Notes: generated by a model not told the origin, from the sequence alone. DNA of 13,502 nt from an uncultured Lachnospiraceae bacterium (GCA_910578825.1 CAJTSB010000054.1:1-13502); one strand, 5' to 3'. Numbered from the stretch's first letter, positions 7,526 through 13,502 are shown. Made by a program: numbers and translations.

Positions 7526-7553
7526 TTGAGGCGAAGGTGATTTGCGGTATTTT
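7526..7553 (+). promoter_or_regulatory. Possible weak promoter for tsaE
   Basis: TTGAGG (7526-7531) and TATTTT (7548-7553) are 16 bases apart in the gap before tsaE. Each box matches consensus at about four of six positions. It would give a start near 7560. It may be real or may be chance, in which case tsaE is transcribed from the YcxB-like gene's promoter. Confidence 0.3.
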
Positions 7554-7582
7554 ATTGCAGAATATCCGGCATGGAGGAACGT

Positions 7583-8011
7583 ATGCAGACAATAGAGACA
7601 TTTTCGGCGGAGGAAACGTTTGAGCTGGGGAGGCGTCTGGGAGAACAGGCGCAGCCCGGGGAAGTGTATACTCTGATTGGCGATTTGGGCGTGGGCAAGA
7701 CAGTGCTGACGCAGGGAATTGCCAGAGGACTTTCGATTGAAGAGGCAATCAGCAGTCCGACGTTTACAATTTTACAGATATATGAGGAGGGCAGAATGCC
7801 CTTCTATCATTTTGATGTGTACCGCATTGGCGACATGGAAGAGATGGAAGAGATTGGATATGAAGATTATTTTTACGGGCAGGGGCTTACGATGATTGAA
7901 TGGGCGAATCTGATTGAGGAAATCCTGCCGGAGCATTATCGGCAAATCTGTCTTGAGAAAGATTTGGAGAAAGGTTTTGATTATCGCCGGATTACCATTC
8001 GGGAAATATAA
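7583..8011 (+). CDS. tsaE: tRNA t6A biosynthesis ATPase TsaE
   Basis: TsaE is the small P-loop ATPase that works with the TsaB-TsaD complex in forming N6-threonylcarbamoyladenosine at position 37 of tRNAs reading ANN codons. The 142-residue length is typical. Walker A is GDLGVGKT at residues 33-40. Other family motifs are ISSPTFTILQIYE, a HFDVYR strand, and EWANLIEEILPE. An in-frame ATG at 7571 would add four residues, but the GGAGGA at 7573-7578 would then fall inside the coding region. I therefore chose ATG 7583, which uses that site at a tight 4-5 base spacing. The tsaB-rimI fusion starts 12 bases after the stop, so the two are clearly one transcription unit. Confidence 0.94.
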   Translation: MQTIETFSAEETFELGRRLGEQAQPGEVYTLIGDLGVGKTVLTQGIARGLSIEEAISSPTFTILQIYEEGRMPFYHFDVYRIGDMEEMEEIGYEDYFYGQGLTMIEWANLIEEILPEHYRQICLEKDLEKGFDYRRITIREI

Positions 8012-8023
8012 GGGAGAATATAG

Positions 8024-9139
8024 ATGAAAATATTAGGACTTGACAGTTCCGGTCTGGTGGCAAGCGTGGCGGTGGTAGATGGGGAGAATCTTCTGGCCGA
8101 ATACACGGTTAATTATAAGAAGACCCATTCCCAGACGCTTTTGCCTATGCTTGATGAGATTGTAAGGATGACAGAGCTTGATTTGAATACGATAGACGCC
8201 ATAGCAATTGCTGGCGGGCCGGGGTCATTTACCGGACTCCGCATCGGTTCCGCTACTGCCAAAGGCCTGGGATTTGCACTGGGAAAACCATTAATTCAGA
8301 TCCCGACAGTAGATGGGCTTGCTTATAATTTGTGGGGGTGCAGTAATTTGGTATGTCCTCTGATGGATGCACGCAGGAATCAGACCTATACCGGACTATA
8401 TGATTTTGCAGAGGGCAAAATGCGGGTGCTGCGAAAGCAGTGTGCAGTTGCGATTGATGAAATCATAGACAGTATTAATGCGCAGGAACGTCCGGTAGTA
8501 TTTTTGGGAGATGGCGTTCCTGTATTTCGTGAATTTATTCAGGAACATTGCAGGGTACCGTATGCGTTTGCCCCGGCACATATGAACAAGCAGCGCGGGG
8601 CGTCTGTGGCGTCATTGGCGGTTTTGTATTTTCAGGAAGGCAAACTTCAGACTGCTGCGGAGCACAGACCGGATTATCTTCGCCTGTCCCAGGCGGAGCG
8701 GGAGAGGCTGCATTTCAGGATGATGCGTGAGGAAGATGTTTCTGCTGTGGCAGCGATAGAGCGGATGGTGTTTTCACGTCCATGGACGGAACGGGCATTT
8801 GCAGATGCGCTGAATCAGGATGTGATTTTTGTAGTGGTTCTCAAAGAGAATACGATTATAGGTTATTGTGGGATGTATTGTTCTTCAGGGGAGGGAGAGA
8901 TTACCAATGTTGCTGTACTGCCGAAAGAACAGGGACGCAATGTTGGAAAGAAATTGATGGAATATCTACTGGATCAGGCGCGGAAAAAGGGGATTACTCA
9001 GATTACTCTGGAAGTGCGTGTCAGCAATGAGAATGCGATACATCTCTATGAGACGATGTGTTTTCGCAATTGCGGCATCCGCAAAGGGCTGTATGATATG
9101 CCCAGAGAGGACGGCATGGTTATGATGCGTGAACTCTGA
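8024..9139 (+). CDS. tsaB-rimI: TsaB-RimI fusion (t6A protein / N-acetyltransferase)
   Basis: This single 371-residue frame joins two normally separate proteins. Residues 1 to about 225 are TsaB, the ASKHA-fold partner of TsaD in t6A synthesis: MKILGLDSSG at the N terminus, GGPGSFTGLR at 64-73, PLMDARRNQTYTG, and the usual TsaB-terminal YLRLSQAERER. From about 229 a GNAT domain of the RimI type follows directly: HFRMMREEDV, an acetyl-CoA loop in NVAVLPKEQGRNVGKKL (295-311), LEVRVSNENAIHLYE, and a C-terminal EDGMVMMREL. RimI acetylates the N-terminal alanine of ribosomal protein S18 in E. coli; its target here is inferred. No stop, frameshift or internal start with a binding site is visible between the parts. 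tsaB and rimI are frequent neighbours and such fusions are known in Firmicutes. Confidence 0.93.
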   Translation: MKILGLDSSGLVASVAVVDGENLLAEYTVNYKKTHSQTLLPMLDEIVRMTELDLNTIDAIAIAGGPGSFTGLRIGSATAKGLGFALGKPLIQIPTVDGLAYNLWGCSNLVCPLMDARRNQTYTGLYDFAEGKMRVLRKQCAVAIDEIIDSINAQERPVVFLGDGVPVFREFIQEHCRVPYAFAPAHMNKQRGASVASLAVLYFQEGKLQTAAEHRPDYLRLSQAERERLHFRMMREEDVSAVAAIERMVFSRPWTERAFADALNQDVIFVVVLKENTIIGYCGMYCSSGEGEITNVAVLPKEQGRNVGKKLMEYLLDQARKKGITQITLEVRVSNENAIHLYETMCFRNCGIRKGLYDMPREDGMVMMREL

Positions 9140-9186
9140 GACAGTGCCGCCAAACGAACCGATGCAGGAATGGTTACAATTCCCAC

Positions 9187-9215
9187 TTAAAATAAAGCGA
9201 TGCGGTATATATAAT
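9187..9215 (+). promoter_or_regulatory. Putative promoter ahead of the zinc-protein leader
   Basis: TTAAAA (9187-9192) and TATAAT (9210-9215) are 17 bases apart, in a notably AT-rich stretch; a second TATAAT overlaps at 9215-9220. Transcription would start near 9222, immediately before a terminator hairpin. The -10 box is perfect and the -35 box is moderate. Confidence 0.5.
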
Positions 9216-9243
9216 ATAATCTGAGGGGGTCCCACGAAACGGG

Positions 9244-9264
9244 AGGCGTCCTGACGCCTTTTTC
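9244..9264 (+). terminator. Rho-independent terminator after tsaB-rimI
   Basis: AGGCGTC (9244-9250) and GACGCCT (9253-9259) are perfectly complementary; in practice this is a 6-bp stem with a CCTG loop. A run of five T (9259-9263) follows. It is G-C rich and convincing. It ends the tsaE-tsaB-rimI unit. If the promoter at 9187-9215 is active, it would also act as an attenuator for the next gene. Confidence 0.8.
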
Positions 9265-9331
9265 TGAGGTTTTGGGTCGGGGGTATACGAGCACCGGATA
9301 TATATGGCATTGTGAAAGGGAGGATAACCGA

Positions 9332-9556
9332 ATGAAAACACAAGAGAAGATTATATGCAACTGCTGTAAAAAAGTAATATCTGAGGGGAATGGTATTTCG
9401 AAAGCAGATTACCTGCACGTAGAAAAGGAATGGGGTTATTTTTCCAAAAAAGATGGACAAAAACAAGAGTTTGATCTCTGTGAGGCCTGCTATGATACAT
9501 GGATAAAGACATTGCAGATTCCAGTGACAGCGCGGGAGGTCACAGAGTTCGTCTGA
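9332..9556 (+). CDS. Small CxxC/CxxC zinc-ribbon-like protein
   Basis: This 74-residue protein has two cysteine pairs, Cys9/Cys12 (CNCC) and Cys50/Cys53 (CEAC), separated by 37 residues. That is the layout of a four-cysteine zinc ribbon or knuckle. Between them lies an aromatic stretch, DYLHVEKEWGYFSKKDG. There is no signal peptide and no membrane segment, so it is probably cytosolic. I do not recognise a characterised function. AAAGGGAGGA (9315-9324) lies about 8 bases before ATG 9332; an open frame reaches back to 9272, but its extra part overlaps the leader and has no start site. The stop is 11 bases ahead of rnz, so co-expression with RNase Z is likely. DNA, RNA or protein binding are all possible; none is shown. 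Confidence 0.8.
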   Translation: MKTQEKIICNCCKKVISEGNGISKADYLHVEKEWGYFSKKDGQKQEFDLCEACYDTWIKTLQIPVTAREVTEFV

Positions 9557-9567
9557 GAGGAATCATT

Positions 9568-10473
9568 ATGTTAGATGTATGTTTGTTGGGAACAGCGGGA
9601 ATGATGCCGCTTCCTTACCGCTGGCTGACTTCGCTGATGACAAGGTATAACGGCAGCAGCCTTTTGATTGACTGTGGTGAGGGAACCCAGATTGCCATCC
9701 GGGAAAAGGGATGGAGCACAAAGCCGATTGACATTATTTGTTTTACACATTATCATGCGGATCATATCAGCGGCCTTCCGGGGCTGCTGCTTACTATGGG
9801 AAATGCAGAGCGGACAGAACCGCTGACAATGATAGGTCCGAAGGGATTGGAGCGCGTGGTGAATGCGCTGCGGACCATTGCGCCGGAACTGCCCTTTGAA
9901 ATTCGTTATATTGAGCTGGCACAACCAGAGGAACATCTGGAATTAAACGGTTATCATATCACTGCGTTTAAGGTAAATCATAATATTGCCTGTTACGGCT
10001 ATACGATAGAAATACCGAGGATCGGACAATTTCAGGTTGAGCAGGCGATGCAATTAGGAATTCCTCAAAATTGCTGGGGCAGGCTCCAAAAGGGGGAAAT
10101 TCTGGAGTTGGACGGCAGAACTTTTACGCCGCAGATGGTGTTGGGGGCGCCCAGAAAAGGAATCAAGCTGACCTACTGTACCGACACAAGACCGGTACCT
10201 GCTATTACGGAAAATGCATTAAATGCCGATTTACTAATTATAGAAGGAATGTATGCGGAAAAGGAAAAAGCAGCCAAGGCCAAACAGTATAAGCATATGA
10301 CATTCTATGAGGCGGCAAAGATAGCCAGTGACGCTAAAGTGTCCGAAATGTGGCTGACGCATTTCAGTCCCTCGCTTGTGCGTGCGGAGGATTATATGGA
10401 TGAAGTGCGTAAAATCTATGCCAATGCCAAGTTAGGGAAGGACGGCAAAACAATAGAGCTGGATTTTGAGTAG
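9568..10473 (+). CDS. rnz: Ribonuclease Z (tRNA 3'-end endonuclease)
   Basis: RNase Z is a metallo-beta-lactamase-fold endonuclease that removes the 3' trailer from precursor tRNAs lacking an encoded CCA. The 301-residue protein begins MLDVCLLGTAG and has the N-terminal PYRW segment, the metal motif THYHADH at residues 60-66, HNIACYGYTIE in the middle, CTDTRP, and a C-terminal HMTFYEAAKIA followed by LTHFSPS, which supplies the last metal histidine. These are the expected short-form (bacterial) RNase Z elements in order. ATG 9568 follows GAGAGGAA; an upstream frame from 9499 overlaps the zinc-protein gene. Both tRNA-Ser genes at the right end of this window lack CCA, so they would be natural substrates. 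Confidence 0.93.
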   Translation: MLDVCLLGTAGMMPLPYRWLTSLMTRYNGSSLLIDCGEGTQIAIREKGWSTKPIDIICFTHYHADHISGLPGLLLTMGNAERTEPLTMIGPKGLERVVNALRTIAPELPFEIRYIELAQPEEHLELNGYHITAFKVNHNIACYGYTIEIPRIGQFQVEQAMQLGIPQNCWGRLQKGEILELDGRTFTPQMVLGAPRKGIKLTYCTDTRPVPAITENALNADLLIIEGMYAEKEKAAKAKQYKHMTFYEAAKIASDAKVSEMWLTHFSPSLVRAEDYMDEVRKIYANAKLGKDGKTIELDFE

Positions 10474-10514
10474 GAGGAAGGCAAATGCGTAGCATTTCTG
10501 TAATGGTTTCCTCC
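10473..10514 (+). promoter_or_regulatory. Hairpin covering a ribosome binding site after rnz
   Basis: GGAGGAA (10473-10479) is perfectly complementary to TTCCTCC (10508-10514). Nested inside, AAATGC (10483-10488) pairs with GCATTT (10492-10497) around a 3-base loop. The outer left arm is an ideal ribosome binding site for an ATG at 10485, which itself sits in the inner stem. The fold would therefore hide both the site and the start codon. No T run follows, so it is not a standard terminator. Confidence 0.45.
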
Positions 10515-10557
10515 GACCTGGCAGGGTATTTGACTATACAAGGGAGGGATTTCTATT

Positions 10558-11106
10558 ATGAAAAAGAATGGTATAAAATCGATACTAATTGTGGTGTTTT
10601 GCGCTTGTCTTTGCGTTGGATATTTCTATTATCTCACGCAGAAAACAGGTGGAAAAGAAGCGGTGATGAAAGAGGCGGAACAAATTATTTCAAAAGATTT
10701 GGAGAATTCCTATCCGAAAACAGCGCGTGAGGTGGTGAAGTTTTATAATCGAATTCTGAAATGTTATTACAGCCAGGAATTTTCGGAAGAACAGCTTGCA
10801 CAGCTTACGGAACAGGCAAGGCTTTTGATGGACGAGGAGCTGCAGCAGAAAAATCCGGCAGACTTGTATCTGCAATCGGTCAAAGAAGATATTTCCGATT
10901 TTGATAAAGAAGATAAAACCATTTACAATATCAATCTGGAGGGCAGCAACGAGATTGAATATAAGACTGTCAAGGGGCGGGAGTGCGCCTATGTGGATGT
11001 GGTTTATTACATGAAAGCTAAGGGAAAAAGCGAGCGCGCAAGCCAGACCTATATCCTGCGCAGAGATGATGATAATGCGTGGCGAATTCTGGGATTTTAC
11101 CAGTAA
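10558..11106 (+). CDS. Membrane-anchored protein of unknown function (DUF6715-like)
   Basis: This 182-residue protein has a positively charged N terminus (MKKNGIK) and one hydrophobic helix at about residues 8-27. A mostly alpha-helical, charged domain follows and would lie outside the cytoplasmic membrane. The body contains YPKTAREVVKFYNRILKCYY and later a strand-rich end, ECAYVDVVYYMKAKGKS, finishing in a RRDDDNAWRILGFYQ pattern like small extracytoplasmic NTF2-like or lipoprotein domains. The Cys residues in the helix lack a following lipobox-type arrangement, so a signal anchor is more likely than a lipoprotein. It resembles the DUF6715 group seen in Lachnospiraceae; that name is from memory and tentative. 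AGGGAGGG (10541-10548) lies 9 bases before the ATG. Its placement between rnz and tsaD says little about function. Confidence 0.8.
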   Translation: MKKNGIKSILIVVFCACLCVGYFYYLTQKTGGKEAVMKEAEQIISKDLENSYPKTAREVVKFYNRILKCYYSQEFSEEQLAQLTEQARLLMDEELQQKNPADLYLQSVKEDISDFDKEDKTIYNINLEGSNEIEYKTVKGRECAYVDVVYYMKAKGKSERASQTYILRRDDDNAWRILGFYQ

Positions 11107-11142
11107 TGCACGGTATGTTGATGAATAGAAAGGACTCGGACA

Positions 11143-12174
11143 ATGGAAAGCAGCCAAAAGGATGTCGTAATTCTGGCAATTGAGAGTTCCTGTGATGAGA
11201 CTGCGGCGGCAGTCGTTCGAAACGGAAGGGAAGTTCTCTCAAATGTAATTTCTTCTCAGATAGCCCTTCATACAATTTATGGTGGAGTCGTGCCGGAAAT
11301 TGCATCCAGGAAACATATAGAAAAAATTAATCAGGTGACAGAGGAGGCTTTGCGAGAGGCAGGAATGTCCCTGGCGGATATGGACGCCATAGCGGTAACA
11401 TATGGGCCGGGACTTGTAGGAGCCCTTCTGGTAGGCGTGGCGGAGGCAAAGGCAATTGCCTATGCTGCCAGGAAACCTTTGATTGGTGTACACCATATCG
11501 AAGGGCATATCAGCGCCAACTATATTGAAAATAAAGAATTAGAGCCGCCGTTTCTCTGTCTGGTAGTTTCCGGTGGACATACGCATCTGGTAAGAGTTGC
11601 GGATTATGGAAAATATGAAATTTTGGGACGGACAAGGGATGACGCGGCAGGAGAAGCCTTTGACAAGGTAGCGCGTGCAATAGGACTGGGATATCCGGGA
11701 GGACCTAAGATAGAGAAAGTTTCGAAGGAGGGAAATCCAGATGCAATTGCATTTCCAAGGGCAAAGGTGGCGGAAAATCCTTATGACTTTAGTTTCAGCG
11801 GCGTAAAATCCGCGGTGTTAAATTATATTAACGGTTGCAAAATGAAACATATTCTTGTTAATCAGGCGGATATTGCGGCATCCTTTCAAAAAGCGGTAAC
11901 GGATGTACTGGTGGAACACGCAATGATGGCGGTAGAAGAATTTCAGGTGCATAAATTTGCAATTGCCGGCGGTGTAGCTTCTAATAATACGCTGCGCAGC
12001 GGGATGAAAGCTGCATGTGAGAAAAGAAATGTGGAATTTTACCATCCTTCGCCCATTTTCTGTACGGATAATGCGGCAATGATAGGAACAGCCGCATATT
12101 ATGAATATCTTGCGGGCAGATGTGACGGTTGGGATCTGAATGCAGTTCCGAACTTAAAGTTAGGGGAGCGTTGA
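11143..12174 (+). CDS. tsaD: tRNA N6-adenosine threonylcarbamoyltransferase TsaD
   Basis: TsaD is the catalytic subunit that transfers the threonylcarbamoyl group to A37 of ANN-decoding tRNAs, acting with TsaB and TsaE, which are encoded upstream in this window. The 343 residues carry the hallmark ASKHA elements: IESSCDETAAA near the N terminus, SQIALHTIYGGVVPEIASR, the metal histidines in HHIEGH (117-122), VVSGGHTHL, and DAAGEAFDKVAR. AIAGGVASNNTLR and CTDNAAMIG with metal-position Asp309 close the list. Everything needed for activity is visible. The start follows AGAAAGGAC (11127-11135) at about 8 bases. The stop and the ispD start are separated by a single base, so these two genes are coupled. 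It was formerly annotated as Gcp/YgjD glycoprotease; the t6A role is the established one. Confidence 0.96.
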   Translation: MESSQKDVVILAIESSCDETAAAVVRNGREVLSNVISSQIALHTIYGGVVPEIASRKHIEKINQVTEEALREAGMSLADMDAIAVTYGPGLVGALLVGVAEAKAIAYAARKPLIGVHHIEGHISANYIENKELEPPFLCLVVSGGHTHLVRVADYGKYEILGRTRDDAAGEAFDKVARAIGLGYPGGPKIEKVSKEGNPDAIAFPRAKVAENPYDFSFSGVKSAVLNYINGCKMKHILVNQADIAASFQKAVTDVLVEHAMMAVEEFQVHKFAIAGGVASNNTLRSGMKAACEKRNVEFYHPSPIFCTDNAAMIGTAAYYEYLAGRCDGWDLNAVPNLKLGER

Positions 12175-12175
12175 T

Positions 12176-12901
12176 ATGGGAAAACGGTATGCGGCAATTG
12201 TGCTTTCGGCGGGAAAAGGGACGCGCATGAACTCAGATGTGCCCAAACAGTATCTGATGCTTTGTGATAAGCCAGTGCTTTATTATTCCCTGCATACATT
12301 TCAACAGAGCAGAGTCGAAGATATTATTTTGGTGTCCGGCAGGGAGGATATCATATACTGTCAGGATGAGATTATTCAAAAATATAATTTTACAAAGGTA
12401 AGGGCGGTCGTTCCGGGCGGCAGGGAACGTTATCACTCAGTATATTGCGGGCTCAGGGAGCTGGAAAAACTGCACCAGCCGCCGGATTACGTGATGATAC
12501 ATGACGGCGCACGTCCTTTCGTGTCTCAGGCAATCATTGAACGTTGCGCGGACGCGGTAGAGCAGAGTCAGGCCTGTGTGACGGGAATGCCGGTAAAGGA
12601 TACCATCAAAATTGCGGATAAGCGTCAGTTTGCAGTGGAAACCCCTGCACGCAATCTTGTCTGGCAGGTGCAGACGCCACAGGTGTTTGCATTTTCGCTC
12701 ATCCTTCAGGCATATCGGAAGTTAATGGAACTGGAGGAATCCGGATCATCCGTTTCAGTGACGGATGACGCCATGGTGTTGGAGACGGTCCTGAATAAAA
12801 AGGTACGCCTGATAGAAGGTTCCTATCAAAATATAAAGATAACGACGCCGGAAGATTTGGAAATAGCGAAGTTGTTTCTGTGTGGGATGGAAGAAAAATA
12901 G
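12176..12901 (+). CDS. ispD: MEP cytidylyltransferase IspD
   Basis: IspD transfers CMP from CTP to 2-C-methyl-D-erythritol 4-phosphate, the third step of the non-mevalonate isoprenoid pathway. The 241-residue cytosolic enzyme shows the nucleotide-binding signature LSAGKGTRM (10-18) followed by PKQY (23-26). HDGARPF (109-115), a VKDTIK segment, TPQVF and VTDDAM (Asp197/Asp198) follow. The C-terminal GSYQNIKITTPEDL is typical of IspD rather than of sugar nucleotidyltransferases such as TarI, although the families are close. AGGGGAG (12162-12168) precedes the ATG and overlaps the end of tsaD, pointing to translational coupling. It is the last protein gene of the window; no clear terminator follows, only AT-rich sequence before the tRNA promoter. 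Confidence 0.92.
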   Translation: MGKRYAAIVLSAGKGTRMNSDVPKQYLMLCDKPVLYYSLHTFQQSRVEDIILVSGREDIIYCQDEIIQKYNFTKVRAVVPGGRERYHSVYCGLRELEKLHQPPDYVMIHDGARPFVSQAIIERCADAVEQSQACVTGMPVKDTIKIADKRQFAVETPARNLVWQVQTPQVFAFSLILQAYRKLMELEESGSSVSVTDDAMVLETVLNKKVRLIEGSYQNIKITTPEDLEIAKLFLCGMEEK

Positions 12902-12950
12902 AATTAAATAATTAAAAGGAAAAAAACTGTAAATTAATGCAATAAACCTA

Positions 12951-12979
12951 TTGACATATTAAAATTGTTTTGCTAGAAT
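12951..12979 (+). promoter_or_regulatory. Strong extended -10 promoter of the tRNA-Ser genes
   Basis: A perfect TTGACA (12951-12956) and TAGAAT (12974-12979) are 17 bases apart, with TGC directly before the -10 box (extended -10). Transcription would start near 12986, about 55 bases ahead of the first tRNA. The spacing and -10 sequence are the same as in the first rRNA promoter downstream. Confidence 0.88.
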
Positions 12980-13040
12980 AATAAACGCGCTGTGATGACG
13001 AGATAATGAATACAGCTAATGAAATTAAATTGATTGTTAA

Positions 13041-13126
13041 GGAGAGGTGTCCGAGTGGTTTAAGGAGCTGGTCTTGAAAACCAGTGATTCCGAAAGGGAC
13101 CGTGGGTTCGAATCCCACCTTCTCCG
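13041..13126 (+). tRNA. tRNA-Ser (anticodon UGA)
   Basis: The 86-base tRNA has acceptor arms GGAGAGG (13041-13047) and CTTCTCC (13119-13125), with discriminator G13126. The anticodon stem CTGGT/ACCAG encloses the loop CTTGAAA, giving anticodon TGA, which reads UCA and wobble UCN serine codons. A long variable arm, expected for tRNA-Ser, lies between the anticodon and T arms. The T arm is GTGGG-TTCGAAT-CCCAC. CCA is not encoded; the sequence continues TTTT. Maturation would therefore need 3' trimming by RNase Z and CCA addition. Confidence 0.97.
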
Positions 13127-13159
13127 TTTTATCTGAAGTCATATAACAGCAATAAGCTT

Positions 13160-13176
13160 AATAGTGATTCACTATT
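13160..13176. repeat. Perfect palindrome between the two tRNA-Ser genes
   Basis: AATAGTGA (13160-13167) and TCACTATT (13169-13176) are exact reverse complements around one central base, in the 59-base spacer between the tRNAs. It could be an RNA hairpin marking processing, or a protein site. There is no T run, so it is not an ordinary terminator. Confidence 0.6.
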
Positions 13177-13185
13177 CTGCCACAT

Positions 13186-13275
13186 GGAGAAGTACCCAAG
13201 CTGGCCGAAGGGACACCCCTGGAAAGGGTGCAGGTCGTTAATAGCGGCGCGAGGGTTCAAATCCCTCCTTCTCCG
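13186..13275 (+). tRNA. tRNA-Ser (anticodon GGA)
   Basis: The 90-base tRNA has a perfect 7-bp acceptor stem, GGAGAAG (13186-13192) with CTTCTCC (13268-13274), and discriminator G13275. The anticodon stem CACCC/GGGTG encloses CTGGAAA, giving anticodon GGA, which reads UCC and UCU. The long variable arm CAGGTCGTTAATAGCGGC region and a GAGGG-TTCAAAT-CCCTC T arm fit tRNA-Ser. CCA is not encoded. It probably shares the transcript of the preceding tRNA. Confidence 0.97.
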
Positions 13276-13306
13276 TTACATTTTACCAAAAGAGATAAAT
13301 TAGGTA

Positions 13307-13335
13307 TTGACATACAAATGTTTACATGGTAGAAT
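13307..13335 (+). promoter_or_regulatory. rRNA operon promoter P1
   Basis: TTGACA (13307-13312) and TAGAAT (13330-13335) are 17 bases apart, with TGG before the -10 box (extended -10). It lies 31 bases after tRNA-Ser(GGA) and 91 bases upstream of an equally strong second promoter. Tandem promoters of this kind are typical of bacterial rRNA operons. Confidence 0.85.
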
Positions 13336-13378
13336 GTCCAAGTTGACTGCGATAAGAATTAAGAAATCACAGAACAAC

Positions 13379-13426
13379 AAAAAAATAAAAAAAGTTGTTG
13401 ACAGCGGCAGGAAATTATGGTAATAT
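13379..13426 (+). promoter_or_regulatory. rRNA operon promoter P2 with A-rich UP-like tract
   Basis: TTGACA (13398-13403) and TAATAT (13421-13426) are 17 bases apart, again with TGG before the -10 box. An A-rich tract (about 13379-13393) directly upstream resembles an UP element bound by the RNA polymerase alpha subunit. The start would be near 13433. Confidence 0.88.
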
Positions 13427-13432
13427 GTATGA

Positions 13433-13502
13433 GCTGTCGCAGAAAACGACAACAGACGACCTTGATAACTGAACAGTGAAATAACCTTGAAAGATTCAAA
13501 AG
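13433..13502 (+). other. Start of an rRNA operon leader
   Basis: Downstream of P2 the transcript begins with a hairpin, TGTCG (13435-13439) with CGACA (13447-13451). It continues with CCTTGATAACTGAACAGTG, which resembles the boxA-type TTGAAAACT sequence found ahead of 16S and 23S genes in Firmicutes. No part of mature 16S rRNA is visible; it should begin shortly right of the window edge. The rRNA assignment rests on the promoters and this leader. Confidence 0.7.

Noticed and set aside
7571..7582. Upstream ATG as the tsaE start
   Set aside because: It has no ribosome binding site, and the GGAGGA that could serve ATG 7583 would lie inside the coding sequence.
10530..10559. Promoter-like TTGACT and TATTAT before the membrane-anchored gene
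   Set aside because: The -10 box overlaps the start codon, so transcription would begin inside the gene and could not express the full protein.
12948..13142. Minus-strand 64-codon open frame covering tRNA-Ser(UGA)
   Set aside because: It is the antisense of a tRNA-Ser gene; the 'GFEPTVP...LKPLGHL' reading is a well-known spurious product of tRNA antisense strands.
13041..13275. Idea that the neighbouring tRNA-Ser genes are the substrates of the TsaB/D/E system
   Set aside because: t6A is formed on tRNAs reading ANN codons; anticodons UGA and GGA read UCN, so these tRNAs are not expected substrates.

Overview
The window reads as a chromosomal core-gene segment of a Gram-positive Clostridia, most likely a Lachnospiraceae member. 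The grounds are moderate GC, strong GGAGG-type ribosome binding sites, consensus sigma-A promoters, a fused TsaB-RimI protein, an LTA-synthase-like membrane sulfatase-fold enzyme, and the gene order of the riboflavin operon. The taxonomic call is inference; no marker gene is in the window. All protein genes and both tRNAs lie on the + strand. I see no insertion sequence, phage gene or CRISPR array.

Region 1 (about 1-4358) is a riboflavin module: ribU (membrane import component), ribD, ribE, ribBA and ribH. Together these encode riboflavin uptake plus every dedicated enzyme from GTP and ribulose-5-phosphate to riboflavin, apart from the intermediate dephosphorylation step. ribU and ribD overlap by ATGA. 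The operon promoter, and any FMN riboswitch, would lie left of the window; only the tail of the leader is visible.

Region 2 (4359-7506) holds two envelope genes, each behind its own near-perfect promoter. The first is an 800-residue LTA synthase/phosphoglycerol transferase-family membrane enzyme. Its promoter is preceded by direct and inverted repeats that resemble a PhoP-type site. The second is a two-TM YcxB-like protein.

Region 3 (7571-12901) is a tRNA-maturation and housekeeping cluster: tsaE, a tsaB-rimI fusion, a small CxxC/CxxC protein, rnz (RNase Z), a membrane-anchored protein of unknown function, tsaD and ispD. TsaE, TsaB and TsaD are the dedicated proteins of t6A37 tRNA modification; TsaC is not here. 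RNase Z trims tRNA 3' ends. IspD belongs to the MEP isoprenoid pathway. A promoter-plus-terminator arrangement separates tsaB-rimI from the small zinc protein, and a folded element lies between rnz and the next gene.

Region 4 (12902-13502) contains a consensus promoter, tRNA-Ser(UGA), tRNA-Ser(GGA), two tandem strong promoters with an A-rich UP-like tract, and the start of an rRNA leader with a boxA-like sequence. A 16S gene probably begins just beyond the right edge. The unusual points are mainly regulatory architecture; I found no convincing wholly new multi-gene system.
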